A stretch of 64,000 nucleotides of DNA from Bifidobacterium sp. (GTDB taxonomy: Bacteria; Actinomycetota; Actinomycetes; Actinomycetales; Bifidobacteriaceae). The DNA is taken from NCBI RefSeq assembly GCF_022640935.1, contig NZ_JALCCV010000001.1, positions 1 to 64,000 of the forward strand, in the 5' to 3' direction. Below the pieces are notes generated by a model. The model was not told the origin of the DNA, did not search any database, and saw only the letters and a program-made list of their open reading frames with translations. Made by a program: the position numbers and the translations under genes. How positions within the stretch are numbered: the stretch's first letter is position 1; every line of letters starts with the position of its first letter. Of the stretch, positions 41,744 to 51,598 are shown one piece after another.

Positions 41744-42053
41744 TCACCCGGTGGCCAAAGGCTTGATGGCATCGATGCCGCCGGCGTCGAGGGTGAGCGC
41801 ATCATAATCGCGTTGCAGGTTCATCCAGAACTCCGGCGTCATATCGAATGACTTGGCGGGTCCGAACGCCATCGCCGTCGATATGCCGCGCCTGCCGCGC
41901 ACACACTCACCGATGGCTCCCTCGCCCGTCCCGATGACTTCGGCAAGCCGGTAATCGCTCACGACCAACGGCCCAAGGAACTCCTTCCTCGAGGATTTCG
42001 CCCGGCGTGCTGAGATACGCCCTAGCGGTGGTAGTCACAGAAAGAGACACCAT
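41744..42053 (-). pseudogene. HigA-family antitoxin with an internal one-base frameshift
   Basis: Frame 1: MVSLSVTTTARAYLSTPGEILEE; one base removed gives EFLGPLVVSDYRLAEVIGTGEGAIGECVRGRRGISTAMAFGPAKSFDMTPEFWMNLQRDYDALTLDAGG. Break near 41983-41987. Confidence 0.72.
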
Positions 42054-42220
42054 ACATATTCCTTCGTCGGCGAGTGCGGCTGTCAATCCAAGATAATAGA
42101 CACGACAACAGCCCACATCTTTTCAGGCATTCGACTTTAGTCTGTCTTACACTGTCAGGCCGGTCGAACTACGATGGGCTGCATACGCAACCGTATACGC
42201 AAATGCAAGGAGAGTCTTCG

Positions 42221-43837
42221 ATGGGAGATGTCGTGACTGACAAAGACAAGGAATACGAGGCGCAGGAGTCGGCGAAGGCGCCGGGAGCCGACCAGCCGAT
42301 GCATGACCGGACAAACAACCGCACATTGAGACCGCGCAGCAAAGCGTTCCGCGAGTTCATGACGACCGGCTGGGACAATCAGGAGCCCGATATCAAGCCG
42401 CTGGAATCCAGCGCCTACATTCCCGCTCGGCTTGAGGCGCTCGGCAGGGAGTTTCCCGGTGAGCGGCTGGTCATCCCGGCCGGTCAGCCCAAGGTGCGCA
42501 ACAACGACGATGATTACGCCTTCCGCCCCGACACCGTGTTCTCGTATTACACGGGTCTGGGCCAGGATTACGAGGCTGGCGCGGTTCTTGTGCTCAACCC
42601 GATCGATCCCGATGATCCGTCAGCCAAGTCCGGCGAGACCCATACCGCTGAGCTGTTCGTGGCCCCCCGCGCTGACAACAGCACCGAAGATTACTACGCC
42701 AATGCGCATTACGGCGAATATTGGGTCGGACCGCGCGCCGGGCTCAAAGAGCTGCGCGCGATGACCGGTTTGGAGACGCATGACATTGCGCAGCTGCCTG
42801 ACGCGATCGGCAAAGACGTCGGCGCGGATGCGGGGGCCGTGCGCGTGCGCGTGATCCGTCAAAGCGACCCGGAAGTCACCGGCCTGGTCGAGCAGGCGCG
42901 CGAGGCCAACGGTTTCGCTGATCCGGGCGCCAACGCCGACGACGACAAATTCCTCGAATATGCCTCCGAAGCCCGGCTGGTCAAGGATTCCTTCGAGATC
43001 AACGAGATGCGCAAAGCCATCGCCGCCACCAAGAAAGGCTTCGACCGACTGCTGACCCGTCTGCCCGATGCGATCGGCAAGCCACGCTCGGAGCGCATGC
43101 TCGAGGGCGCGTTCAACGCCGTGGCACGCGAAGAGGGAAATACGGTCGGTTATGACACGATCATCGCATCGGGCAAGGATGCGCCGATCCTGCATTGGAT
43201 GCGCAATACCGGCGTGGTCGGCGACGGCGAGCTGCTGCTCATCGACGCCGGCGTAGAGGTCGAGAGCCTGTACACGGCGGATATCAGCCGCACATTCCCG
43301 GCGAACGGCAAGTTCACGTCATTGCAACGCAAGCTCTATCAGACGGTGCTGGATTCCCAGCAGGCCGGATTCGAGGCTGCACAGCCCGGTGCCACGTATT
43401 CGGACATCCATCACGCATGTATGCGGGTGATCGCCGAGCGGCTGCACGATTGGGGCATTCTGCAGGTCGACGTGGAGGAGTCGCTTTCTCCCGAAGGGCA
43501 ACAGCACCGCCGTTGGATCGCCTGCGGCGTGGCCCATCATCTCGGCCTCGACGTGCACGACTGCGCGCAGGCCCGCTACGAGTCATACCAAGGCGCGAAG
43601 ATCACGCCAGGCATGATCTTCACCATCGAGCCCGGTCTGTACTTCGCACAGAACGATCTGCTGCTGCCGCCCCAGCTGCGTGGCATCGGCATCCGTATCG
43701 AGGACGACGTCCTGATGACCGAGCACGGCCCCGAATGGCTCTCCGCCGGTATTCCCAAGCAGATTGAGGACGTGGAGGCTTGGATGCGGAGCCGTAAAGC
43801 AGAGAGCGCGGCGCGCTCTCTGTGGGCCGAACCGTGA
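42221..43837 (+). CDS. Xaa-Pro aminopeptidase (aminopeptidase P, M24B)
   Basis: FRPDTVFSYYTGLGQDYEAGAVLVL...DAGVEVESLYTADISRTFPANGKFT...HHLGLDVHDC...PGMIFTIEPGLYF...IGIRIEDDVLMTEHGPEWLS. Confidence 0.92.
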   Translation: MGDVVTDKDKEYEAQESAKAPGADQPMHDRTNNRTLRPRSKAFREFMTTGWDNQEPDIKPLESSAYIPARLEALGREFPGERLVIPAGQPKVRNNDDDYAFRPDTVFSYYTGLGQDYEAGAVLVLNPIDPDDPSAKSGETHTAELFVAPRADNSTEDYYANAHYGEYWVGPRAGLKELRAMTGLETHDIAQLPDAIGKDVGADAGAVRVRVIRQSDPEVTGLVEQAREANGFADPGANADDDKFLEYASEARLVKDSFEINEMRKAIAATKKGFDRLLTRLPDAIGKPRSERMLEGAFNAVAREEGNTVGYDTIIASGKDAPILHWMRNTGVVGDGELLLIDAGVEVESLYTADISRTFPANGKFTSLQRKLYQTVLDSQQAGFEAAQPGATYSDIHHACMRVIAERLHDWGILQVDVEESLSPEGQQHRRWIACGVAHHLGLDVHDCAQARYESYQGAKITPGMIFTIEPGLYFAQNDLLLPPQLRGIGIRIEDDVLMTEHGPEWLSAGIPKQIEDVEAWMRSRKAESAARSLWAEP

Positions 43838-43862
43838 AACGGGCAGCACAGTATGCTGCCCG
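43800..43862. terminator. Two consecutive hairpins at the end of the aminopeptidase gene
   Basis: CAGAGAGCGC ggc GCGCTCTCTG at 43800-43822, within the last codons; CGGGCAGCA cagta TGCTGCCCG at 43840-43862. Confidence 0.6.
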
Positions 43863-43895
43863 TAGGTGAGACGAGCGAGCGCCGAGGTCGCGAAG
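43861..43895 (+). repeat. 35-bp intergenic motif, copy 1
   Basis: cgtaggtgagacgagcgagcgccgaggtcgcgaag; 30/35 identical to the reverse complement of 58115-58149. Confidence 0.65.
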
Positions 43896-44078
43896 GCCGT
43901 GCTGAAAGCTCCGTCAAGAACGCTTTTGCAACGGGTCCTATCCCAACTGAACAGATATCTCTTTGCGGTGTCGTTCCCTCAAACCCAGCACCACACCAAC
44001 CCATTCACACCCAGCACCAGCACAGGCGAACCCTCCCCCCTGCACACCAGTAACCCCGTCATGTGCGGTTCTTCCTCA

Positions 44079-44192
44079 TCGTATGACGTATTTGTCGTTG
44101 TGCGCGGTTTTCGGAAAACGCAAAACTGTAGAATTCCACCATTTCTGTTCCGAGGAAAATGTCACCCACCGATATTTACGTCACACGACGAA
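44079..44192 (+). repeat. Intergenic imperfect-palindrome element, copy B
   Basis: gtatgacgtatttgtcgttgtgcgcggttttcggaaaacgcaaaactgtagaattccaccatttctgttccgaggaaaatgtcacccaccgatatttacgtcacacgacg aligns with copies A and C. Confidence 0.72.
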
Positions 44193-44279
44193 CCACCGCA
44201 TGATCCAAAACGTCCGGACACGACGCGCCCCACCCCACACCGCCCGAACCATCCACATCTGAAAGGCCTACTTATTCCC

Positions 44280-44801
44280 ATGCCAACATCACCATTCATC
44301 CTCGACCTTCGCAAGAAAATAGGCCATGCTCCCCTCTGGCTTTCCGGCGTGACCGGATATATCGAGGACGCTCAGGGACGCGTGTTGCTTGGCCAGCGCT
44401 CGGACACCCGCGAATGGGCCATGATTTACGGCGTCAACGAACCCGGTGAGGAGCCTGCTGTTACGGTGGCGCGCGAAGCCAAGGAGGAGGCCGGCATCGA
44501 CGTGATCGTCACCGATCTCGTGGCCGTGAAATCCTCGACGCGAATGGTACGCTATGACAATGGCGATCAAGCGATGTACATGGATCACCTCTTCCTGTGC
44601 ACGCTCGATCCGCAAGGCAACGGTGTCCCCTTCGTCGGCGACGAGGAAAGTCTTGCTGTCGGCTGGTTCGCCCTCGATTCGTTGCCTAAACCGCTCGCTG
44701 CCACCACGGTGGAGCGCATGACGTACGTCGCCGAATATCGACGCCGGGCCAAGGGAGGCAATCGCCGAGCCCTATTCAGTTTCGATGCGCATATGGTTTG
44801 A
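44280..44801 (+). CDS. NUDIX hydrolase
   Basis: GVTGYIEDAQGRVLLGQRSDTREWAMIYGVNEPGEEPAVTVAREAKEEAGIDVIVTDLV; variant NUDIX box GE-x5-REAKEEAGID. Confidence 0.9.
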   Translation: MPTSPFILDLRKKIGHAPLWLSGVTGYIEDAQGRVLLGQRSDTREWAMIYGVNEPGEEPAVTVAREAKEEAGIDVIVTDLVAVKSSTRMVRYDNGDQAMYMDHLFLCTLDPQGNGVPFVGDEESLAVGWFALDSLPKPLAATTVERMTYVAEYRRRAKGGNRRALFSFDAHMV

Positions 44802-44905
44802 TTGGCGAAGTCCGTCACGGCTGTTATCAGATAATTCAACGACCTCATCGTGGGTGCAGTGCGAAGCATCATCAACGTCAGAGCTCGCCTGCCAACTTCT
44901 CCTTC

Positions 44906-45796
44906 TTAGCTCTTCAGCACCCCCACGCCGATGCCGATTGTGCCGCCGGCGAGCAGGTACCGCTTCATCGCGCGCTGCAGAGATGTGTTTTCGGGCAGTT
45001 CGGACAGCGGCGCTGGTGAGCGGCGAAAAACCCATTCGCGCCAGTCCTCGGCGGCATCGTCCGTTGCAACGATATGGAAGCGGCGCTGAAACGCGAGAAT
45101 ATTGGAGCTCTCAGACAGCAGACGGGGCAGCGCCGGGCTGAGCAGCCAGGATTCGCAGACGTATGGAGCGCCCGCCCATTGCGGAAAGAAACGCCTGACG
45201 AACCTTCGTGCGCGAACGATCGAATCGGAGCACTGCACGGGGCCGAGCACCGCGTCGGATGGGATGTGCATGGCGACGGCACGCGGAACATCAACGCCTG
45301 CCGGCACATTCTCCGCGTCGCGGATGATCTCGTATTCCAGCTGCCCCAGCCGGAACAGGCTCGCGCCGAGCTGGCGATAAGTCCAGAAGTCCCGGTCGAA
45401 CCCGTAATCGCCGTAGCTGACCTTATGCTCGTTGACGAACCGTGGGAAACAACCCATGGTATCGAGGAATACCCTGTCGTCGTCAGCGCCGTCAACCGTA
45501 TCATCCGCAGCGCCGCCGATGCCCAGCGCATGATACCTGTCAAGCGTATAGGCTCCCGCGCACGCGAGCATGCAATACAGCATGCGCGAACCCTCATCGT
45601 CCGGCCCGAGTGCCCTCTTGAGCTCATCGCGCGCCGCACTCCCCTGCGCCGGGTCAGAAAGCGCCTTGATCAGCGGCCCTATTCGCCGCCAGTCAAGCAC
45701 GCCGTCATGATTGGCATGCTGCCGAGCACACGCGCGCAACCGCCGCATCATGCCCTCCGGCATATCGATTCGCGACGCCAATTCGAGTGCGTTCAT
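44906..45796 (-). CDS. Acyltransferase domain-containing protein (GNAT_C/DUF5596-like)
   Basis: ...LYCMLACAGAYTLDRYHALGI...DTMGCFPRFVNEHKVSYGDYGFDRDFWTYRQLGASLFRLGQLEYEI...VAMHIPSDAVLGPVQCSDSIVRARRFVRRFFPQWAGAPYVCESWLLSPAL. Confidence 0.7.
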   Translation of the reverse strand: MNALELASRIDMPEGMMRRLRACARQHANHDGVLDWRRIGPLIKALSDPAQGSAARDELKRALGPDDEGSRMLYCMLACAGAYTLDRYHALGIGGAADDTVDGADDDRVFLDTMGCFPRFVNEHKVSYGDYGFDRDFWTYRQLGASLFRLGQLEYEIIRDAENVPAGVDVPRAVAMHIPSDAVLGPVQCSDSIVRARRFVRRFFPQWAGAPYVCESWLLSPALPRLLSESSNILAFQRRFHIVATDDAAEDWREWVFRRSPAPLSELPENTSLQRAMKRYLLAGGTIGIGVGVLKS

Positions 45797-45849
45797 GTCA
45801 TTCCCTTCATATCACGTCGTACAGCGCCTGCAACTTTACATAAGCCGGT

Positions 45850-47900
45850 CTAGTGCACTTGGGAGACTGCAGCATCAGGAGCCTCTGGCTCCCCGTCGCG
45901 CAAGGCATCAGCACACCGCCAGATGATATCCCTGACATGCCTGAGCTCGGATTCCTCGCTGACGCTGCGCCACACATCGCAGTACTGTTCGCCCCATTCC
46001 TCAAGTCCTCTGGCGGTAGCTCGTGCAACGTCAGCGGAATATGCTCCGTCAACAACTCCAACCTGCTGCGCAATAAGACGCCCGAAATCGTTGAACAGTC
46101 GCTGCCCTTCGATCGCGACGACGGCTGCCTGCGCGATGTCTGCATGGCCCGCAGCCGAATGGCTGATCGCGACCGACAAACGCAGCGCAGCGGTCTTCAG
46201 ATCCCGATTCATATCTTGAGCATGCTCAAGCTTCGGCGCAAGCCATTGCAACAGGCCTCGTCGTGCCTCGTCGAGGCTGTCGCTGCTGCGAATCGACGCG
46301 GTAACAGCCTCATCGTCTGTCCACATAGATGCGAGGACGTCACGGTTGAGCGCGTGTCCGCCCTCGTCCAGTTCCAGATAGTGCACGGCGTCATCCCAGC
46401 CGAAGGCCACGCATTGCGTCGCCTGCCGCAGCTGCGAAACGTATTCGCCGCTCTGGTCGCCATACTCCGCGATGGAGATGCTGCGGTTCAATGATTCCAC
46501 ATCCGTATCGGCCAGCGGGTTCCAAGCACACTGCGCGCCGTAAATCATGCCGGTTATGTCCATGCGCGGGTCGTTGACATGCCCGTAGTCCCCCCAATCG
46601 GTTACCAAGACTCCCGCCGCCTTGTATTTCACACCGTAGCGCGCCAGCCGTGAAATGTTGTTCCAGGCATCATCGAGATGCGGCAGCAACGCATTCCAGC
46701 AGTGCACTGCGGAGCACACATACTGCTGCGCACCCGATTCAGCAACGAGCCTGACCTTCTCCTCGGTGATTTCAGGCGAATAGAGCCAATTGAGCAGCAT
46801 CGCGTCATGCGGCAGCTTGCCCAAGATCTCCGGCATCTCCACCGCGATGTCGCCCCACAAGAGCGCCTCGTGGCCGCGTTCGGCAAGATGCTGGCACAGC
46901 GCGGACACGTAATCGGCGTACATCGTCGGCACGCCCACCTCATCGGCCCGAGCCTTCGACTCGCCTTTGCCAAATCAAAGGTCTCATCCGCACAGATGTT
47001 GAATTTCTTGGTGCGGAACAATTCCAGGTAGGCATCGATCAGTGTGGTGGAGAATGCGAAGGCCTCGGGCTTCGTGATGTTGAGCGTATGATGCTCCTGC
47101 CGCTCGACCAAGCTGTAAGGCCGATCGGCGTCCTGAGGAAACTCTCCCAGCCCGCGCAATTCTTTGGTGCGCAGCGCCATGTAGTGATGCCCGAATGTGG
47201 AAACGGACGGAATCAGCTCGATGCCCAGTCGTGCGCAGTATTCGTCGAAGGCGATGATATCGGCCGGTTTGAGCGGGCTGACGCCACGCCACGCCTCGCT
47301 TAATCCGTCGAACATGAAGCTGTGTTCAATGTAAAGCTGCAGCTGATTGTATTTGTATAGGCACAGTTTGTCGGCCCATGTTTTAAGCCAATCGAGCGTA
47401 GGCACCCGCCCGCGCGTCGCATCAAGGTAATAACCGCGCACCGCATAGCCCGGCGCATCTTCGATCTCGAGAGCGGGCAACGCCATGCCGCATTGGCGAA
47501 TGATCTGGCGAAGCGTCTGCACGCCGTCACGTACAGTCTCGAAATCGCCGCCTGATACCACGATGCCATCAGCCTGTATGGACACCTGATATGACCCAGC
47601 GCCAAGATTATGGTCAAGCTCGAGCCGTATGAAGGCACGCCAATGCGAGCCGTGCGCCACGTCCCAGCGCAGACCGCTGGCCGCCTCGATATCGTCCGCA
47701 AGCTGCGAGCTGAGAACGCAAGGTAAGTCTAGGCCATCAAGATCTTCAACGATTCTGTCTGAATACGGCAGCAGCACCGTCTCAGGTGCATTTTTTTCTG
47801 TATCCTCTTGTGCTTGTGCGCCGTCTCCTATCCCCGAGATCCGGCGAGGCTCAGGTATCAGCTCCAGTTCGCGTTCCACTCCCGCGGTGCGATATCGCAT
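45850..47900 (-). pseudogene. GH20 beta-N-acetylhexosaminidase split by a one-base frameshift
   Basis: N-terminal ORF reads ...GYAVRGYYLDATRGRVPTLDWLKTWADKLCLYKYNQLQLYIEHSF...FNICADETFDLAK then goes out of frame; adding one G near 46971 continues FDLGKGESKARADEVGVPTMYADYVSAL... into the 45850-46938 ORF. Confidence 0.82.
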
Positions 47901-48040
47901 GTCGTGCCTTTCTGTGATGCATTTCGTAAAGAATATTGGATTACCCAGTAGCGGGCAATGAGCTGGCCTGTTGCATGCGATAGACGAATGCAACAGGCCG
48001 GCTGCCGAGACTGTCCCAGACAACCGCCTCTGAGGTGATG

Positions 48041-48940
48041 TCACTTCATCGCGCCGGCCGTAATGCCTTTGACCATATTGCGCTGAACGATCATGAAGAA
48101 TATGACGACTGGCAGCGAGAAGATGACCGAAGCAGCCATCTGCCCGCCATAATCGGTCCCGGTCGGCGGCGTCGAAAACGATGCCAACCACAACGGCAAC
48201 GTGTAGCGGCTCTGGTCTTTCATGAATGTGTAGGCAGTAAGATAATCATTCCAGGCGCTGATGAACGCGAACACTGATGTGGACACGACTCCTGGGGCGA
48301 CGAGCGGGAAAGTGATCCTCCACAAGATCTTCCAGTCGTTCGCTCCGTCGACCTTCGCCGCCTCAAAGATTTCGGTCGGTATCGCTAGGAAGAATCCGCG
48401 CAACGTCCATATTGAAAAAGGCAGCGTTGCGCCAATATATGCAAGTATCAAGCCGAAATAGTTGTCGAGGAGGCCGAGCCTGTTGAACACGATGAACTGG
48501 GGTATGAGCAACGCGGTTCCCGGGATCATCTGTACGGCGAGGATGCCGATCATGATCGCCTTGCGCGAGCCAAAACGGTATTGCGTCAACGCCGAGCACG
48601 CGAGGAACGAAACGATGATGGAGAAAATCACCGCAAATGCCGTCACGATGACGCTGTTGCGCAAGTTGGTGAAGAAGGTCGTGGCGAACATCGCCTGCTT
48701 GTAATTGAACAATGTCGGGTGAGTCGGCCAGAAGGTCGGGTTCGCCGTCATGACTTCGCTGCGTGACTTGAATGATGTGATGGCCATCCAATACACCGGG
48801 AAGAACCACACAACGCAAAACGCTATTGCCGCCACAGATGTGCCGAGCCTGCGGACCGTCCTGCCCATCGAACGGCGTGGTCTCATAGCTGCAGTTTGTG
48901 CATCGGCCGCGGCGCCAACGCTCGGCGGCGATGCCGACAT
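48041..48940 (-). CDS. Carbohydrate ABC transporter permease (MalG-type)
   Basis: VYWMAITSFKSRSEVMTANPTFWPTHPTLFNYKQAMF...LGLILAYIGATLPFSIWTLRGFFLAIPTEIFEAAKVDGANDWKILWRITFPLVAPGVVSTSVFAFISAWNDYLTAYTF; EAA loop. Confidence 0.92.
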   Translation of the reverse strand: MSASPPSVGAAADAQTAAMRPRRSMGRTVRRLGTSVAAIAFCVVWFFPVYWMAITSFKSRSEVMTANPTFWPTHPTLFNYKQAMFATTFFTNLRNSVIVTAFAVIFSIIVSFLACSALTQYRFGSRKAIMIGILAVQMIPGTALLIPQFIVFNRLGLLDNYFGLILAYIGATLPFSIWTLRGFFLAIPTEIFEAAKVDGANDWKILWRITFPLVAPGVVSTSVFAFISAWNDYLTAYTFMKDQSRYTLPLWLASFSTPPTGTDYGGQMAASVIFSLPVVIFFMIVQRNMVKGITAGAMK

Positions 48941-49019
48941 GGTAAAGGGCGGGTGGCATCATCAACGGCCGGCTCAGCCCATTTTCGATCCCTACGTCGC
49001 CGCCAGCATGATCTAGAAC

Positions 49020-49272
49020 ATGAAGGAGCCTGGAGCGATCGGGACCCTATGCGGGCATCTATCTCATCGGCGCCGAAGACTGCCACGCGCACACGGAATT
49101 GTGCGGCAGGACGGTCTCTGTGGAATTCGAACGGCTCAAACGTATACCGCTGGCCATCGGCGCGGCCTGGGCAGAGAAAAGGTCCCGGCCATCCATGTCT
49201 GCCCGGTCGGCAGGTACCTGTCCGGCCCTGGTCGCCGATCGGGGCGCGGCCGGGGCGCTGCTGGCGCTCTAA
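49020..49272 (+). pseudogene. C-terminal relic of a SorC/DeoR-type sugar-binding transcriptional regulator
   Basis: Three frames joined: GPYAGIYLIGAEDCHAHTELCGRTVSVEFERLKRIPLAIGAAW | GREKVPAIHVCPVGRYLSG | LVADRGAAGALLAL-stop, like ...IGVAGG-EKVPAI-AL-GGY---LVTDE-TA-ALL. Confidence 0.5.
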
Positions 49273-49302
49273 ATCGATGACTAGGCTACCGAGAATGCTT
49301 TT

Positions 49303-50556
49303 TCACCGCAGCGAGCGGCCACCGCACCACACGCGTTGCACGCTCCACTGCGTGTCGTCGAGCAGCAGCAGATCGGCGGCGTACCCGGGGGCCACAAGGC
49401 CCAACGGGGCACCGGTGATCGCGTTCGGCCGGTCGAAACCATAGGTTTTCGCTGGGCTAAGCGTGGCGGCCTCGACGGCTTGGATGGGATCCACGCCAAG
49501 TTCGAGGACAGCCCTGCTTACAGCTTTTTCGAGCAGCAGCGTCGAACCGGCGATGGCCCCGCCTTCGACAAGCCGCGCATGGCCGCCGACGACGTTGACC
49601 GACAGCGCGCCAAGCAGATAATGGCCGTCCGGGCAACCGGTTGCGGACATGGCATCGGTGATCAGCTCGATGCGGTGTGGGGCCAGCTGGAAGGCTATTT
49701 TGACCATGGGATCCTGCACATGGAAGCCGTCATTAATCAGCTCGATGGAGATCCGCGTATCCTCGATCGCGGCTGCGACCGGACCCGGGGCGCGGTGCTT
49801 CAAGCCGTTCATCGCATTGAAGATGTGGGTCAGGATCCCGGCACCGGCGTCGAAGGCCTTGCGCGCAGTTTCGTAATCGGCCTCGCAATGGCCTACGGCG
49901 GGAATGACGTCAGCCTTGGCGAAACGCCCGATCGCGTCGAGCCCATGCGGCAGTTCCGGAGCGATCGTGATCTGACGGATCGCCCCTTGGCCGGCCTCAA
50001 GCAATTGCTCGACCAGCTCGGGCTGTGGGTCGCGCAGGCATTCGGGGTCATGCGCGCCACGGCGGGTGGGCGCCAGGAACGGGCCTTCCAGATGCACGCC
50101 GAGGATGTCCGGGCGGCCTGCCATCGCCGCATGCAACGCTGTCAGGTTGCGGCATATGGTGTCGATCGGGTTCGTGATCAGCGAGACCACGGCGCGCGTC
50201 GTGCCATGGAAGGCGTGCGCGGCGCGAGCGGTCTCGATGCCCTGAGGCCCATCGTCGAATGACATGCCCCAGCCGCCATGGGCATGGGTGTCGATATAGC
50301 CAGGAGCCAGAATCCGGCCTCGCGCATCGACGACCTCCGTGCCTTCGGGGGCGATGCCGGCCTGCTCACAGGCGCGGGCAAAGTCGGGGTCATTGCTTCC
50401 CACTGCCGAGATCACGCCGTGATCGGCCACTGCCCAAGCATGCTCGCGCACACCATTGGCGTCAATCAGCTTGGCGTTGCGGATCGCGAGGCCCGCTGGC
50501 GATGCCTTCAGAGCTGCCGTGATTTCGTCGACATGCTCGTGCCGCACGATTTCCAT
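49303..50556 (-). CDS. nagA: N-acetylglucosamine-6-phosphate deacetylase
   Basis: ILAPGYIDTHAHGGWGMSFDDG...GVHLEGPFLAPTRRGAHDPECLR...AVGHCEADYETARKAFDAGAGILTHIFNAMNGLKHRAPGPVAA...LITDAMSATGCPDGHYLLG. Confidence 0.95.
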   Translation of the reverse strand: MEIVRHEHVDEITAALKASPAGLAIRNAKLIDANGVREHAWAVADHGVISAVGSNDPDFARACEQAGIAPEGTEVVDARGRILAPGYIDTHAHGGWGMSFDDGPQGIETARAAHAFHGTTRAVVSLITNPIDTICRNLTALHAAMAGRPDILGVHLEGPFLAPTRRGAHDPECLRDPQPELVEQLLEAGQGAIRQITIAPELPHGLDAIGRFAKADVIPAVGHCEADYETARKAFDAGAGILTHIFNAMNGLKHRAPGPVAAAIEDTRISIELINDGFHVQDPMVKIAFQLAPHRIELITDAMSATGCPDGHYLLGALSVNVVGGHARLVEGGAIAGSTLLLEKAVSRAVLELGVDPIQAVEAATLSPAKTYGFDRPNAITGAPLGLVAPGYAADLLLLDDTQWSVQRVWCGGRSLR

Positions 50557-50652
50557 ATGAACTCCCTTCGCACGGCTCGCCAATGCGGGCCGCTGATGCT
50601 ACTGCCACGGCGCGCTATGCCCGGCCGGTGGCCTGTGTGGGCATGTGGCAGA

Positions 50653-51441
50653 TCAGATGCCCTGCCAAGCCGGCTTATGCGCGAATGCATACTTGTAATA
50701 ATCCTTGTGGCGCAGCCGGGATGCAGCGGCTTCATCGACGATGACCGTGGCGTGCGGATGCAGCTGCAGCGCCGAAGCCGGGCAGAACGCCGAAATGCCG
50801 CCCTCGCATGTCTCTTCGATAGCCTCGGCCTTGCCTGCGCCGAATGCCAGCAACACCAGATGGCGCGCCTTGAGTATCGTGCCGATGCCCTGCGTGATGC
50901 AATGCGTGGGAACCCGTTCGATATCGCCATCGAAGAAACGGGCGTTGTCGATGCGCGTCTGTTCGGCCAAGGTCTTGATCCTGGTGCCGGAAGCCAACGA
51001 GGAACCAGGCTCGTTGAAACCGATATGGCCGTCGGTGCCGATGCCGAGGATCTGCAAATCGACGCCGCCCGCGGCCTCGATCGTCGCATCATAGGCGCGT
51101 CCGGCGCCTGCGATCGTTTTCAAATTGCCATCGGGCACATGCACGAGATCGGGATTGAGGCCCACTGGCTCGACGACGGTGCGGGTGATTGTGCTGCGGT
51201 AGGACTGCGGATGCCTGGGATCGAGTCCGGCGTATTCATCCAAGGCGAACCCTCGCACCTTGCTGACATCGATGCCATCTTGCGCGACACGCCGCGCGAG
51301 ATGGCGGTATGCGGCCAGCGGGCTGGAGCCCGTGGCCAGCCCCAGCACCGCGTCAGGCTTTGAGCGGATGAGATCGGCCACGCACGACGCGTACAGTTCG
51401 CCAGCCTCGTCTTCGTCTTTGACAATGATCACTTCGGCCAT
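50653..51441 (-). CDS. nagB: Glucosamine-6-phosphate deaminase
   Basis: MAEVIIVKDEDEAGELYASCVADLIRSKPDAVLGLATGSSPLAAYRHLARR...FALDEYAGLDPRHPQSYRSTI...LQILGIGTDGHIGFNEPGSSLASGTRIKTL. Confidence 0.96.
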   Translation of the reverse strand: MAEVIIVKDEDEAGELYASCVADLIRSKPDAVLGLATGSSPLAAYRHLARRVAQDGIDVSKVRGFALDEYAGLDPRHPQSYRSTITRTVVEPVGLNPDLVHVPDGNLKTIAGAGRAYDATIEAAGGVDLQILGIGTDGHIGFNEPGSSLASGTRIKTLAEQTRIDNARFFDGDIERVPTHCITQGIGTILKARHLVLLAFGAGKAEAIEETCEGGISAFCPASALQLHPHATVIVDEAAASRLRHKDYYKYAFAHKPAWQGI

Positions 51442-51520
51442 TTTCCGACCTTTCTCGTCAAGACCGCGTCACAATAACACGGCGACGATTCTTTGCGCGT
51501 ACGAATTGAGTCGCTGCAAT

Positions 51521-51545
51521 TTGTTAACTTACCTTACATAAACAA
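51521..51545. promoter_or_regulatory. Candidate ROK (NagR-like) operator between nagB and the ROK gene
   Basis: TTGTTAACTTACCTTACATAAACAA: imperfect inverted repeat (half-sites TTGTTAAC and TTGTTTAT) in the divergent intergenic region. Confidence 0.45.
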
Positions 51546-51598
51546 TTGTACGAGAACGCAGGACCGATTCGTTCCTGCGCCACTGTCGAAGAGGGCCC

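Noticed and set aside
43853-44262. Small ORFs (43853-44053, 43963-44262) near the NUDIX gene
   Set aside because: They lie in repeat DNA (35-bp motif and the 110-bp element) and look like accidental translations of repeats.
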